Source of the DNA: Trametes villosa
Lineage: Eukaryota; Basidiomycota; Agaricomycetes; Polyporales; Polyporaceae
DNA length: 47,795 nt
Direction of reading: 5' to 3'
NCBI GenBank assembly: GCA_002964805.2
Contig: PUDQ02000129.1
Span: 1-47,795, forward strand
The translations under genes and the position numbers were made by a program. Shown here one piece after another: positions 1-12,241 of the stretch; positions within the stretch are counted from its first letter, which is position 1, and the number at the start of each line of letters is the position of its first letter. The notes beneath the pieces were generated by a model, which saw nothing but the letters and a program-made list of their open reading frames with translations, was not told where the DNA came from and ran no database searches.

Positions 1-784
1 TGACTGATGAGCCGCCTGTCTCGTCTCGGGGATCCTGGGAGTGTGCATACCTGTATGAACCATCTCGTGCGCTGCCCGTTAGAAGCTGCTTTGCAATTGC
101 GACAACCGGATAGTAGCCTCCAATTCATGTGAGCACTCGATCACAGGCTTATCCTTCCACACTGAGACACTCACCTATCGCAGCACTCGTTGTGTGGCCT
201 ACACTGAGTGGGCGCCGCTCGTGTGTGGGTGATAGAAGGAGACGGGGAGCGGGGAGGACAGGGGGAAGGGTGGGAGAGCAGGAACCATCCCCCGCGGGGA
301 GTAGACATGGCTGTCCAGGGCGCTGGGCAAGCAATTTTGCGCCGCCCGTTTGCCTATTCCTGTACCCACAACGTAATGATATTATTCATTTACCGGTGCG
401 GCCGCAAGCCGCTGTGGTTCCCGGAGTGCAGCCCGGCGTCCCTCACGCAATTGATGCCCGCCTCGACTATACTCATTCCCGCTTGATGTTTCTCGCCTGT
501 TGGCCGATTCACCCTTCTCCCAGCCTCACGCTCAGCCCTCCCCTGATCACAGGTAGGCAGGACCCGCCTGGAAAATGGCTGGGAAGAGCAGGCTGCCTGC
601 TTGTCCCGCTCTTTTCCCCGGCTGGCCCTGTCTAATGGATCACTTGGGCTCCATCTAAGTCTACACTAAATTTGCCACTGCTTGGCACTTTACACGGCCT
701 CATGATGGCTCTGAATTCTAGCCAGTTCTGCCGGCTCTCCAGCCGGAAATTGCATCCCATCACCTCCGCCATCCCGGCGGTGAC
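1..784. repeat. Block A, copy 1 (empty-site side)
   Basis: This block is repeated at 11442-12225 (offset 11,441) with no difference that I could find. It contains no recognisable gene; the ORFs in it are short and low in complexity. It holds a G-rich purine stretch near 236-275. Here it runs directly into block B at the tetranucleotide TGAC (781-784). In the second copy the match stops at exactly that point, because a 27.6 kb insertion follows. The left edge of the repeat cannot be seen because the window begins here. Confidence 0.93.
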
Positions 785-3700
785 TGCCCGCCTACTTTGG
801 CCGACTGTGTTCCATCCTCTCTCCTCGCGATAAGTAGACACCACCGGTGCGGTATATGCCAGAGATCGCTGAGCAGCGCCGCGACGTGGCCTTTGAACTG
901 GTGCGGTCCGGGAAACCCATGTCGCGCGAAGGGACCCGGATCGACAGACCCCGAGTCGCGCGAGTTGATCTAACCATTTGTGCCAGATTAGGCAGCCGGT
1001 GTGATTTGAGGCGCCCGCTGCAACGTTTGCGCGCTGCCGGCACTCGCAGCTCACTCTCCGACGCCCACAACACTCTCTGCACGTCCGGCTTGAATATCCA
1101 CTCTTGAAGAATGCGATGCATGGCGTTTAAGCTGCCGAAAACCTCAATTTACTCTCTACGCCATGGATTTGGGCTGTAGATCGAGCCGCCGAACTGGATG
1201 GACGCGATCGACAGCTCCGGCTCACTCACGATAGGGTCGTCCATCGCCCGACTGTCCAGCCGGCTCTTTTGGCCGCCTGCCTGCCTTTGCTGTATTTCTG
1301 TCCCATTCTAGGAGCTCGATGGCCTTACTCGCGCCTGCAACCCAAGTGAAGTTGTCCGACGCTCTCTTGCAACGACTTCCCCACTTCCAGCATGCGCCGG
1401 GCTCTGCAATAGTCGTCTCCGCGCCGGAATAGTGCAGGCCACGGGAATGCCAAGTCTACGATGGGTCGACACTCGCTACCGCCCTTGACGCAGCGCCGGT
1501 CCTTTTCCTCTCGAGCCGAGCCGGTCGCACGCCTCACCCGGATCTGGATGTCCCTGGGTGTTGCACCGTCGACGTCGTCCGGCAGGCCCCATCGCCGAGC
1601 TTCCGCAACCAGACCTGCGGCCGTATGTCGCCGCGGATCTTGCTCACCGCACCGCGAGGTATGCGTTTTGGCGACCCCGCCGTTTTGCAGAAGTTACGTT
1701 TTCTAGCGACGCCCTGCCAGCATACTGATAGATCCGAGCCTAGCACGTACGCGTCGAAGTATTCTCGTACAGCTTCACCGGGTAGAATAACAGCAGTCGG
1801 CATTTATTACGCAACCGCGAGGGGCAAAGCAGCCGCCGTTGTCCCGTACCTTGCGTTGTAAGCCGTGCGGCGTCAGGAATTCCCCAAATTTCGCAGGACT
1901 CGCGGATAGAGTGAGTACGGTACATTCACGACATGACCATATGCTGAATAGCGAGAGCGTCCTAGGATCTCGTCCGTATGAATTCATCTGTGCACGCTCG
2001 GGTGCTGTGTAAGTAAAGACTGTATCACACCCGTCTTGCTGCACCCGCTCACGTACTCGGCATGAAGCACGTATAGTCGCCACCTATGCGAACGTGCGGG
2101 CGCCGCGATCGGTTGGACAGCGGCCTCCGTGTCCCTCGGAGATGTTGCTACAATACTACTCTGTTCGTCCCGTCTGCCCTGCAGGATCACTACGAAGAAT
2201 AACACCAGCATCCTTGGTCTTGGAGCGACGCCGACATGCCTGCCCATGAACCGCATATTCAAGCTCATTGTAAAGACGAGGATAGACTGCGGGACGGCCC
2301 GATTGTAACACAGATTGCATAAAATGTGTCCGCATGGCGGGTGAGTCGCGAAGTTGCCCCGTACATCTCGAGCAGTCTGTGGCCTGAGATTCAGTCGTTC
2401 CGCCTCGAACCGCAGGCCTCGGTATGTCCACAGGCGGCCGACGCGCACCCGTACGCGGTGATTTGGGCAGAATCACTAACATGCGATTGCGCTAGAAACA
2501 CTGGCTGCCCGCCATCGCAAAGCGGTACGTAGCTGCGTGGATAGCACGCGCTCACACCTGCTAAACGAGTGTATCCGTTGCAGGGTCACGTATGGAACCC
2601 CGCACCCTCGTCTGTGATGGCTGGCCAATCTGGGGAACGACCCCGCTCGCCAGTGGGCTGTATCGACACGCCCGTGAACCGTGGCAAAAGGTACGCTCCT
2701 CAACCAATCGTACGCCCTCGCTGCTGAGATCTGAGAGCTCACAAGGGAATCTCTCGCCGCCCTTTGGCTGCTGACCCGAGTCCGTCCCGCTGTAATGGTA
2801 CACATCGCCAAAGCAGACCCCCGAGCTTGTGGCTCTGGCTCTAACCGTGCCACCGGGCATTGAGGCACAGACGGTTTGCGTTCAGCCCGTGCCCAATCGC
2901 CAAGGCTGTAAACGTTATCAACCGCGCCTCGCCGCCGGCAGTGCAGTTTGCAAGGCATGAGAGTCGCCTCCAAGTCGGCGGGACAGCGCCAGGATTCGCG
3001 CCACGGTTCGGCAGCCGTCATATGTGCGAGTATCACGAGTGTACGGCGGACCGATCGCGCGGGCGAGTGCGCTCGAGCTGTAGACAACTCGTCATTTGTA
3101 TATTCAGCGTGTTCGTGCCGTATACGCCAATTCAGAGGACAGAATCTCGAAGCCACTTCTGTGTGCCATTACCATCGCCCGTCCGCGCGATCGTTGCGCC
3201 CGCCGTGCCCGGGACAAGGGCGCACGGTCGGCAGACAACGAACGGGTGTGTCCTCTTGCTCGCCGTCATTTCCGCTGAAACACGCCTACGGGCGCCGGTC
3301 GATCTACTCGCACCCTCCTCTCCGTTTCGCGCGTGAAGCGATGTCGCTCCGCCGCATTCGCTCGGCCGCCGCTATGCGACGCGTAGCTAGCAATCTTCGT
3401 GCCACAAGACACGCCGCGTCGCGGGCGGAGGACCGGGAGCGGGCGACACAGCGGAATGCCTCTCCCAGCACCGTCCAATCCAAAAACATGCAAGCCGCGA
3501 GGTTCACGGCACGAAACAGAATATATTTGCTAGGCTAGTACCTACGTGCACTGGCAGAGAACGCTCGCCGCCGCCAGACGGCGCGGCCTGCATCCGTCTG
3601 CCCGTCTCGAAGTCGAAAACCGCGCTCGCACGCCGGGGCAACAAGGCTCGACGACGGCAGCCTCACGCGTTCCGGTTCGCATTCAGCCCTCCTGGCGGAC

Positions 3701-4301
3701 GGGCTCGCGTCGCACAGCAAGAGACACATCGCGGCGCTCCGCCGAGCGCCGCCCCATGATGCGAGGGGAAGACCCGGAGTCGGGGGCTGAGCGGGCGTGG
3801 ATCCGACACCGCATGCGGGGAGCGTGCCTGCCGTGCCATCGAGGGCGCCGGGCGGGGCGTTGGCGTCGCGTTCCGTGCCGTGCATTCTCTGGGATGCGTC
3901 CCCCCGCCTTGCGAAGCCCGTGGCGAGGGAGCTCGACTGAGCAGAGAGGCGAGCGCACGCGTCCCAGCGACCTAGCGTGCGCACGAACTCGGTCAGTTCA
4001 CCGCGAGCGCGAAGCTCGCGAACGCCACCGAAATCCCCTTCTGCGCCCTCGGTGCCCCGAGCACAAAGACGACATCGGGCACACGCCGCCGCAGAGGGCG
4101 CGTTTCAGACGACCAGGCGAACACCCGCCCGCCCCTCGACGTTCCTGCGGTCCGGACTCGTGCGTAGCGACACAGCCGCGGCGCAGCGCGAAGCGACGCG
4201 GGCGGACCACTGCCATCCGCGCGTACACACGGACGCGGGGGAACGGCGGACAGCGGATGATGTCTGCGTGCCGGAGGTCCGTGCGCGGCGCCGCGGACGC
4301 G

Positions 4302-4429
4302 TATATATCCCGCCCGTGTCGGCGTCGAGCAGCGTGCCAGCCTCCCCGAGGCCCACATCCCGCTCCCCGCTCTGCTCTGCCCCATAGACTCGAAGACGGC
4401 AGCGCACCGCCGCACGCAACCCGGTGAGT
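4302..4429 (+). promoter_or_regulatory. Candidate core promoter with leader-exon splice donor
   Basis: A TATATAT box at 4302-4308 is followed by a pyrimidine-rich stretch and, about 115 bp downstream, a strong 5' splice site (GTGAGT, 4424-4429). TATA box, short exon and donor in this order suggest a transcription start near 4330-4340 and a spliced leader leading toward the HMG gene at 6692. No acceptor was assigned, so the leader structure is inference. An identical copy lies at 43302-43429. Confidence 0.35.
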
Positions 4430-6353
4430 TTGCGCTTCGACGGTGTTCGCCACGCTCAAGGGCATCGTTGGCCACAGCGACGACATACACTCGGCTTCGA
4501 CGGCGACGCCCTGCGTCCACTCGGCCTGCGCGGACCTCCGAAAGGGCGTACCGTTCGCTTGCCACTCTCCGCAGCACGTCTGGCTGACAGTGCATCTAGG
4601 TCCCGTGCGCGACGTCTCCGTGGGGGTGCCGGCGCGTACGAAGCGCGAGCGGCGTGGCCGGGCGTTGAGGCCGGATGCTAATAGGTGGGGCAGGTTAGCG
4701 TAGAGTACTAGTAGCATAGCTTGCACGCACCCGATGCGCGCTACGGCCGGGTGGCGCGGGGCTCGATGCGCACTGTTGCTCCGCGAGGTGCTCGGTGACA
4801 AGAGCATGGCGGGCCGTCTGCCGAGGACGCCGAGGGCGCGCAGGAGGTTGGCGTTCGGCCGCCATGCACGCCCGTCCGCGCGCCAGCCGGTATGCTTGAG
4901 AGGGCGCGCCAGAGTGGGCGGGCGCCGCACGACTACGAGGGGACGCGAGGCGCGGGGACGTACCTCGCCCGCCAACGGGTGCCGAGCACCCCTGTCACTT
5001 GTGAACGACGTCGGAGAGGACTCTCCTCCCCCGCCCACCGTGCAGCCCTGGACGGACGCGTTCGCGACGCGCCCGCGGCTCGATCGGGCGCGATCTCCGC
5101 TTTCCCTGCAAAACGGTCGAAATTCAAACCGTCCCCGCGCGCTCGGACGCGACTGCGGGCGGTCGCGGGGATGCAGGAGAGCCTCGGGGCCGAAGCGCGT
5201 GGCGGTCGGCGGGGAGGGCGGGCGGGAATGCGCCCTTCTCCGTTGCTGCCCATGAAACTGCACGAGATGACGGAAAATTTTTCGTCTCGTACCGCGCGGG
5301 AAACGCGCCGGGTGTACGCGCCGTGGTTCGGCCGTGCCTCCGGTCGCGTTTTCGAGGCTTTCTGGTGGGTTTTGAGGATGATACGGGCGATTTGGTGCTG
5401 CAAAGACCTGAAAAAGCGATATGCCGGGCGGAGTTCGTGTCCGAACGGCACGCAAACGCACCACAAGCACGGCCCTGGGTATCTCTCCCGTATGGCCAAC
5501 GGCGGAGCGCGTCGGCGGGGAGACGGCGGCGGAAGAACGCGGAAGCGGGGCCGGCGCAGTGTTGCCCGGTGCGCGGTATTGCGGGCGATGGGCGGGAGGC
5601 GTGGCTGTATGCGTGCAACGGCCACGTCCTCCGAGTGTCGGGAACGCATCCCCGGCGGCTGGGAGGCGGGTAATGCGAACGGACAGGGATGGGCGTCGAG
5701 TTTGGCGGGGGTGGCTGAGAGAGGCGGGGTAAGCGTCTAGGCTGATCGCGTCGAAGCGAGCCGAGTGCGCACCTCACGACAGGATGTGCCTCCGGGACAT
5801 AGCCCTGGCCGTGAGCAGGACCGACGACAGAGGAGGGCGGCCGCGGGCAGCCCGCACACCTGTGTTGGGCACGTAGTTTGAGCACGCCCCGAGACAGCGC
5901 AATCGCGGCTGGCCATTCCCAACGCGATCTGCAGCGCAGATGTCGGGCGCACGGACGGCGCTGCCTGCAGTCGCTTGCGGTTGCCGCTGCAGTGCAGGCG
6001 CGGCTGGCTCGGATAGCGGTGGCTGCGTGCGCGTGAGCGATTCACACTGCAGTCTGGTGAGAGATTGAGCAGACAGAGAGAAGCGTTGGACATACGATGG
6101 TATGCCCATGCCGGACCCCACAAGTGCCCTCGCGTAGGGGATGCGATGGGCGGGACAGAGCAGCGAGACGAGTCGGTGGCGGCAGCCCAGAGAGCACTCG
6201 AGAGTCGACGATCGAGTGAGTCGGCAGAGAAACGCGAGCAGAGGCGTGGCCGAGAGAGGCAAGTCTCGAGGGCGCAGGGGAGAGTGAGAGAACGCAGTGA
6301 GCGGCCGTGGCAGGCGTCGAGCGAGAGCCTGTCGAAGCGTCGTCATACCGATC

Positions 6354-6367
6354 GCGTGACGTCACGC
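6354..6367. promoter_or_regulatory. Palindromic CRE-type (TGACGTCA) site
   Basis: A perfect 14-bp palindrome, GCGTGACGTCACGC, contains the canonical CRE core TGACGTCA bound by ATF/CREB-type bZIP factors. It lies about 325 bp upstream of the HMG-box start codon, a sensible place for an activator site. The same site is at 45354-45367 before the second HMG copy. The role is inferred from motif and position only. Confidence 0.45.
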
Positions 6368-6691
6368 GTAGGCGCCCCTGCCCTCCGTCGTCGCCTCCGA
6401 GTCTTCGTCCGCCACCACGCCGATCTCCCACCCGCGCATGCCCCAGCAGCTCAGCCGGTGTACGGAGGCGGTCGTCTTCAGGCCGTCGCTACGGTGAGCG
6501 CTTGCGCGGGAGATTGAGCGATTCGCTGAGGACCCGGCACCGTTTCCGGGTCCTGGGAGAGCCGTCGAGCAGCGTTCTGATCCCGGACTGCGAGGAAATC
6601 GTTTGCAGCAGAGGAGAACACTAGGGAGGCCCCCGTGCTTTCCCTCCTTTGGCTCCCCTCCGTTTGGGCAGCCGGTCTCGATCCAGCCGCC

Positions 6692-8578
6692 ATGCCTCCA
6701 GCACGTAGCGCGCTCATGCGTCGCAGACGGTCATCTCTTGCCATGGGTATGTCGTCGGTTGTAATCGCAGCGCAGGGGAAGTAGGAGCTGACGAAAACTT
6801 CAGGCCTGACCCACGTCAAGCCTGGGAACTACGGGATCAGCCACTCGCCCTCGCCCCGCGCACTCACATTCGCCCCGAATGTCACCCCTGGAACGTACTT
6901 CGAAGGCGACGAGGACATGAACGGCGACCTATCGCCCCCATCGCCCACCGGTGCGCTGTTCCCGCCCACTGCCCCGCAGTCAAGCGCCCCGACACGTCGC
7001 CGCCTGCCACCTGGCAAGCGCCTTTCGCAAGGCTACATCCCTCGTCCCCCGAACGCCTTCATGCTCTTCCGCGCGAACTTCGTCCGCCAGAAGCACGTCC
7101 CCGGCTCCATCGAGACCAACCACGGATCGTTGTCGAAGATCATCGGTAAGGGTCCACTGTGATATATTGATAGCTCGAGCCCGGTTGCTAAGATCGTCGT
7201 GCGATCAGGGAACTGCTGGCGTGCTCTCCCTCTCGACGAGAAGAAGTACTGGGAAGTCGAGGCGAAGAAGGCCAAGGCGGCCCACAAGGAGCGCTACCCC
7301 CACTATCGCTTCCGGCCCGTGCATAACAAGAAGAAGAAGGCGGAGGCCGCAGCCGCAGCCGCTGACGATGCCGCCGGTCTCGGAGATGGCAGCGCGAGAC
7401 GCAAGGACAAGCTCCCCACCCTCCCCGCGGAGGAAGAGCGCTGCGAGGCCGTCGCCCAGTTCCTGCTCGAGGGCAAGAAGGGCGAGGAGCTTGCAGAGGC
7501 AGTGCGCCAGCTGGATATGGCGCGTGCAATGTCGCGCCCGGAAAGCGCCGCGTCCGGCGGCTTCTCGATGAACCCCTGGCCGCAGCAGACCACCGCGCCC
7601 GCGTATCTGCAACGCCGGCCGTCATCAGTTCCCCCGCCATCGACGCTCTTCCACCCCGGACACCCCATCGCACTGCCCTCGGTGCCCTTCTTCGCCGCTC
7701 CCGCCCCGCAGATGGCGTTCCCCGGATCGAACCCTATGTTTAACCCGGCAGGGTTCGGTTTCGGCGCAAACAGCGCGCACGGATCGCGCGCACCTTCGCC
7801 CGTAGGGAACATCGCGCGCAACCGCACGTTCCTCGGCCTGCGCCGCGCCTCGAGTGTTCAGCCGATCCCGTCCGAGCGCATGTGGGACAGCTACGACGCG
7901 TTCTCGTCACAGCAGCAGTACGGCGCGCCTGTGGCGAGCTGGGCTCTTCAACCGGACAACGAGCCGCTCCCGGAGGTCACGGACGCGAGCATCTTCCAGC
8001 CGGGCTGGACGAGTGCGTTCAAGGATGCGCCGGCCATCGACTACGGCTCGGTCGACCCGCACGCGGCGTCGTACAGCCCGCACGAGGGCGCGCACGCGCT
8101 CTCGCTCAACATCGGCCCGCTCGACAGCTTCGACTTCGCGTCTGCGTCTGGCCCCTCGACTGCGACCGACGGGTACTCGGCGAGCGCATACGAGTCGCTC
8201 GACCCCCACGCACCGTGGCCCGTGGTTGAGAGTGGACCCTCGAGCGCGTTCTCCGGCTCGCCCGCCCGCTCGGACGCGTCCCTCCCGCACAGCGCCGTTC
8301 CCTCCCAGGGCGCAGGCATCTGCGCGCCGCAGCCCCAGCACCCACAGCTTCAATTCGATGCGTGGGTGGCCGAGCACGACGCCGCTCAGCAGCAGCCGAT
8401 CGAGGGCACGCCCGTGCCTGCGGAAGCGGAGCAACAGTTCTCCGCGCTCGTGATGGAGCTCGAGAAGAGCTACCAGGGCGGCTACGACGTGTACGGCGAG
8501 GTCGACACGACGGAGTTCGACATGGCCATGGAGGCGGGCGCGGCCGACTACGGCTTCTGCCCCCCGCAGGAGTTCTGA
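6692..8578 (+). CDS. HMG-box transcription factor, copy 1
   Basis: Predicted exons are 6692-6746, 6804-7145 and 7209-8578, giving 588 aa. Splicing restores frame at both introns (57 and 63 nt). The start ATG has a good context (GCCGCCATG). The N-terminus is basic, followed by the motif LTFAPNVTP (about residues 39-47), which I recall from related basidiomycete HMG proteins. A single MATA-type HMG box spans about residues 96-170 (RPPNAFMLFR, SKIIG, YWEVEAKKAK, YPHYRF). The remaining 400 residues are low in complexity, rich in Pro, Ser, Ala and Gln, as in transcriptional activation regions. The protein should be nuclear and bind DNA. In basidiomycetes such proteins include mating, dikaryon and stress regulators, but the exact role cannot be told from sequence. 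A near-identical copy lies at 45692-47509. Confidence 0.9.
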
Positions 8579-9101
8579 GCTCGTCCGCGACGCTCGCTGC
8601 CTGCTTCTTTCTGTTATCATCCTCATCGCAAAACCACACATTGACTTTCGCCCCTCATCTCTCTCTCCTCTCGGTCTCCCTGTAGCATTGTATACCTCTC
8701 GCCCCGCGCCGCGTCGCGGGTGCTAATACCTCCTCCACTGTAGCCACTATACGCGCTGTTCCCGTTCCCGTCCCGCTCTGTTATATCTGCTGGCCCGACA
8801 CCACTGTAGCATTACTCTCCTCTACTCGTACATAGCCTTGTCAATGATCTTCTATAGATACCTGGTGGCTCGTCCACCGCATACCCCCAATTGCAACACA
8901 CGGCGCCCGACGCTCTGCGTTACTGTCCTCGCTTCCATCTGATGTATCTATCTACCTGTTTATTGGATTGTCGTCGTTGCGTCTTCGGCATCGTTGCCAC
9001 TGCGTTGAAACGGGTGCTTGATCAATACGTCCTACATCGATCCAGATTCCAGTAGTGCTACAACGGTGGGAGTACAACACGATAGTACGCTGCCATCCAC
9101 T
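8579..9101. other. 3' region of HMG gene, no gene seen
   Basis: This stretch is AT- and pyrimidine-richer than its surroundings and lies between the HMG stop codon and the convergent metallophosphoesterase remnant. It probably holds the 3' UTR and terminator of the HMG gene. The first 279 bp are shared with the end of the window, with several substitutions and one short duplication (CATCTCTCT) in the second copy. Confidence 0.6.
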
Positions 9102-9622
9102 TCAGGCCTCAAGCTCGTGCGATGCCCTCCTCCGTCTCTTCCTTTCCTTCTTGGAGGGCTCGGTAAGCGCAACATCGACGACGATCGGCTCTAGCAGGTC
9201 GCCGCCCCTGGTCGCGCTCACGGACGACGCGTTGACCAGGATGCTCTCGCTCCCCGCAGGAGACCTCATAGTCCGCTCGTCCTCGATGCCCGCCGCCCGC
9301 TGCAGCGCCGCGCGCACGACCTTCAGTGCGGCCGTCCAGCCAAACCTCTTCCGCTGCCTGCGTTTACAGAGCCCCTCGTACCACAGCTGCACCGGCGAGT
9401 ATGCCGCGCGCTCGACGCCACGACCGGAGTGGATGTGCCCGAAAACGTGCAGACGCGGGCGCACGCGCCAGAGCTCGTAGCGGAGGTCATTGCAGCCAAG
9501 CCCGGCGACGTCGCCGTGGTACTGCGGCGGACCGTGTGTGACGAGGATGTCGGTGCCGGGGTGCGGCGGGGCACGGCACGCGTCGGGCGGATGGCCAGAG
9601 AAAGAACTACGGACTCCGCCAC
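9102..9622 (-). pseudogene. Metallophosphoesterase remnant, C-terminal half only
   Basis: Read on the minus strand, an open frame ending at 9102 contains GTDILVTHGPPQYHG followed by RLHVFGHIHSGRG and VQLWYEGLCKR. The ThrHisGly and GHxH motifs are the C-terminal metal-binding motifs of the calcineurin-like phosphoesterase fold found in many fungal proteins. The N-terminal motifs of the family (DxH, GDxxD, GNHD/E) are absent, and I found none on the minus strand up to 11441. Upstream of about 9620 the frame runs into Pro-rich simple sequence. The 3' end is intact and ends in a Lys/Arg-rich tail. It is most likely a truncated gene left by the duplication or a rearrangement. A distant upstream exon joined through a long intron cannot be excluded. 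Confidence 0.6.
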
Positions 9623-11441
9623 TGCAGGAGGACGGTAATTGGCAACTGTGGGGGGAGGAGGATTGGGGACAGTAGGGGGGCGGTAGTACTGGAGTGGGAC
9701 ACCCGGGAATTTAAATGCAGAGGACGGTAGCTGGGAACACGGCGAGAACTCGCAATTCAACCGAGTGCGTCCGTGCCGCAGGGAAAGCGTCCCAGTGCAT
9801 CCGCGGAGACGTTAACGACATGCATGTAAGTACTACATCGAGCAGAAACAGCCCCGACGCGCCGCCCTCCGACTCGTCCGTGCACTTAGGCGCCGTCCGT
9901 CTTCCCGCGCACACATCCTCGCCTCGCTTGCCTCCACACCGCCACCATCTCGCCTGCTCGTCCTCGCTCTCCGCGTCCGTCTCGCTGGCAGCCCTTCCGG
10001 CCGAACCGCACGTCCTCCTGAGCCGGGGAAAGCGCTCTTCTAGTGGGCTGTCTCGCGTCTTCGGGGTCCCTCTGTACGGACGCGCGCACTTTCTACTCGT
10101 GCGCGAGCTCGCGCCGTCTTCGTGTCTAGACTACTTGGATCAGTCTGTGTGCACTGCGGACACGGGGAACTGGCTAGGGCTTACTGGTAGGGACTCGCTC
10201 CTGGTGTCCGAGGGGCCGTGCTCGATGCGCCACCCGCGCGCTCCCCTGACCTGCTGCCGCCCGCCGCCCGCACACGTCGACCGTCTTCTTGTCCGCACAG
10301 GTATGTGCTCTTTCGCCAAGTTCAGTGGCCGCCGGTGCGTCTGCGTACGAGGACGATGGACCGTCTGCCTTTGCTGTCGGCGCCGTCGCCGCGTAGACTC
10401 CGGTGCGTACTCTGATGTCCGGCCGCGCGAGAGACGGGCATTTCGTCGGCCGGCTCGCGATCCTGTGCGCCTCCGAGCTCGCTCCGGGTGCGGGCGCGCT
10501 TCCCTGTTCCAACGGCCGTCGTGCTCTGGGGCTCGTTCGAGTGCGGCCGCCGATATCCGCCGCGAGCTGGTGTTGACCATGGTAGGGAAAGCGCGGCGCC
10601 AGGATGATCAATCGTCGCCGGCGAGCGGGTGCAAGCCGCGAGCAAGGCGTGCACCGCTCGCTGGTCGCTGCCAAGTCTGAGGAGTACAGTGCACGCGACG
10701 CTAGGAGAGGGCCCGTCTCCTCACGCCGCCCGTCCGACGTACAGCGCGTGCATCCACAAGCAGCGTGTCGGAGGCGGCGGTGTGGGCTCATGCCGTCTGC
10801 TCGAGCTCCGAATCAGTCGTAGGCGGCGGCGGCGGCGGGCGAGGCCAAGGAAGACGCCGCCCGCGCTGCCGGTGGCTGGGACAGGGTGCGCACGCCGCCG
10901 GAGAGCGATAGGAGACAGGCGAGTTGCACGAGTCCGCCCAGCGCATGCAGCGCGCGCAGCGGCCGTGCCTTCGCGGCGTATGACCCGTACTCCGGGCATC
11001 CTTGCATCTCCAGTAAGTATACGCACGTCTCGCGATCGAATAGAGCCTGACCCACTTACCGGTATTCCACACAGTTCACTGATGCATGTCGCCTGGGGGC
11101 TGAGCACTGCCGACGCACACATGTGTGTGGCTGCTTCTCGTAGGGCCTTGCGATGTCGCAATCGACGCCGTCTGTCTCTTCAGGCGCCAGCGCTGGCTGG
11201 GGAAGAAGGAAATAGACTCACCCCTATCGCGCCCGGCTCACACAGCACGGACCGAGGCTGCCACCCGGCCCGCGGCCCCCTCCCTCCTCCCTCCTCCCAT
11301 CTCGCCAGCGGTTCTCCGTGGCTTCGTGCAACGTGGCCGCCATCAGTCCGAGTCGGGGACGTCTTGAGCAGACTGGTCGTCCGAGGCCGCATCGCTTGGT
11401 GCATATCCTGTCTTCTGCTCGTCCGCCTGCCGCTCGGGTCT
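9623..11441. other. GC-rich spacer between the two locus copies, no gene recognised
   Basis: Several long frames on both strands overlap one another and encode Arg/Pro/Ala-rich sequence without known motifs, so I do not call genes. A short CGG tract occurs near 10820-10837. The right edge at 11441/11442 is where block A begins again. If the duplication is real and in tandem, this is the 3' part of an 11,441-bp unit. If the copies are alleles, it is an assembly junction region. Confidence 0.5.
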
Positions 11442-12225
11442 TGACTGATGAGCCGCCTGTCTCGTCTCGGGGATCCTGGGAGTGTGCATACCTGTATGAA
11501 CCATCTCGTGCGCTGCCCGTTAGAAGCTGCTTTGCAATTGCGACAACCGGATAGTAGCCTCCAATTCATGTGAGCACTCGATCACAGGCTTATCCTTCCA
11601 CACTGAGACACTCACCTATCGCAGCACTCGTTGTGTGGCCTACACTGAGTGGGCGCCGCTCGTGTGTGGGTGATAGAAGGAGACGGGGAGCGGGGAGGAC
11701 AGGGGGAAGGGTGGGAGAGCAGGAACCATCCCCCGCGGGGAGTAGACATGGCTGTCCAGGGCGCTGGGCAAGCAATTTTGCGCCGCCCGTTTGCCTATTC
11801 CTGTACCCACAACGTAATGATATTATTCATTTACCGGTGCGGCCGCAAGCCGCTGTGGTTCCCGGAGTGCAGCCCGGCGTCCCTCACGCAATTGATGCCC
11901 GCCTCGACTATACTCATTCCCGCTTGATGTTTCTCGCCTGTTGGCCGATTCACCCTTCTCCCAGCCTCACGCTCAGCCCTCCCCTGATCACAGGTAGGCA
12001 GGACCCGCCTGGAAAATGGCTGGGAAGAGCAGGCTGCCTGCTTGTCCCGCTCTTTTCCCCGGCTGGCCCTGTCTAATGGATCACTTGGGCTCCATCTAAG
12101 TCTACACTAAATTTGCCACTGCTTGGCACTTTACACGGCCTCATGATGGCTCTGAATTCTAGCCAGTTCTGCCGGCTCTCCAGCCGGAAATTGCATCCCA
12201 TCACCTCCGCCATCCCGGCGGTGAC
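11442..12225. repeat. Block A, copy 2 (left flank of the insertion)
   Basis: This is the second copy of positions 1-784 (offset 11,441). It matches up to and including the AC at 12224-12225, then diverges where the inserted elements begin. It marks the left border of the 27,559-bp insertion relative to copy 1. Confidence 0.93.
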
Positions 12226-12227
12226 CA
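12224..12227. repeat. Target-site duplications AC and CA at the left border of the nested elements
   Basis: AC (12224-12225) recurs at 39783-39784 directly after the small element, and copy 1 has a single AC at 783-784. CA (12226-12227) is the first dinucleotide of the small element, now cut off from it. It recurs at 38118-38119 directly after the large element. Each element is thus flanked by a 2-bp duplication and has matching termini. Two-base duplications can occur by chance; the support comes from both fitting together with the empty site. Confidence 0.75.
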
Positions 12228-12241
12228 CATCAGCAAAATCC
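12228..12241. repeat. Left terminal inverted repeat of the large element
   Basis: CATCAGCAAAATCC, the inverse of 38104-38117. The first 11 bases are also the termini of the small element at 38118-39782, so one transposase may act on both. Confidence 0.8.

Larger units (their letters stand above)
781..6768. repeat. Block B, copy 1: 6 kb GC-rich region upstream of the HMG gene
   Basis: This block is repeated at 39781-45768 with a constant offset of 39,000; all stretches and translated frames I compared match. It is GC-rich and full of overlapping open frames on both strands, none resembling a known protein, as expected by chance at this composition. It lies immediately upstream of the HMG-box gene on the same strand, so it probably holds that gene's promoter and perhaps non-coding leader exons. 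The match ends abruptly at 6768, inside intron 1 of the HMG gene. Confidence 0.9.

Noticed and set aside
2476..3156. A 226-codon minus-strand frame in block B
   Set aside because: No motif or recognisable family; it overlaps plus-strand frames of similar size.
3546..5740. Long overlapping frames in block B, including a 490-codon minus-strand frame (3998-5470) and plus-strand frames at 3546-4427 and 4892-5740
   Set aside because: They overlap on both strands, are Arg/Pro/Ala-rich, lack motifs and introns, and occur where few stop codons are expected at high GC.
9715..10680. A 321-codon plus-strand frame between the locus copies
   Set aside because: It has biased low-complexity composition, overlaps similar frames on the other strand, and shows no domain or splice support.
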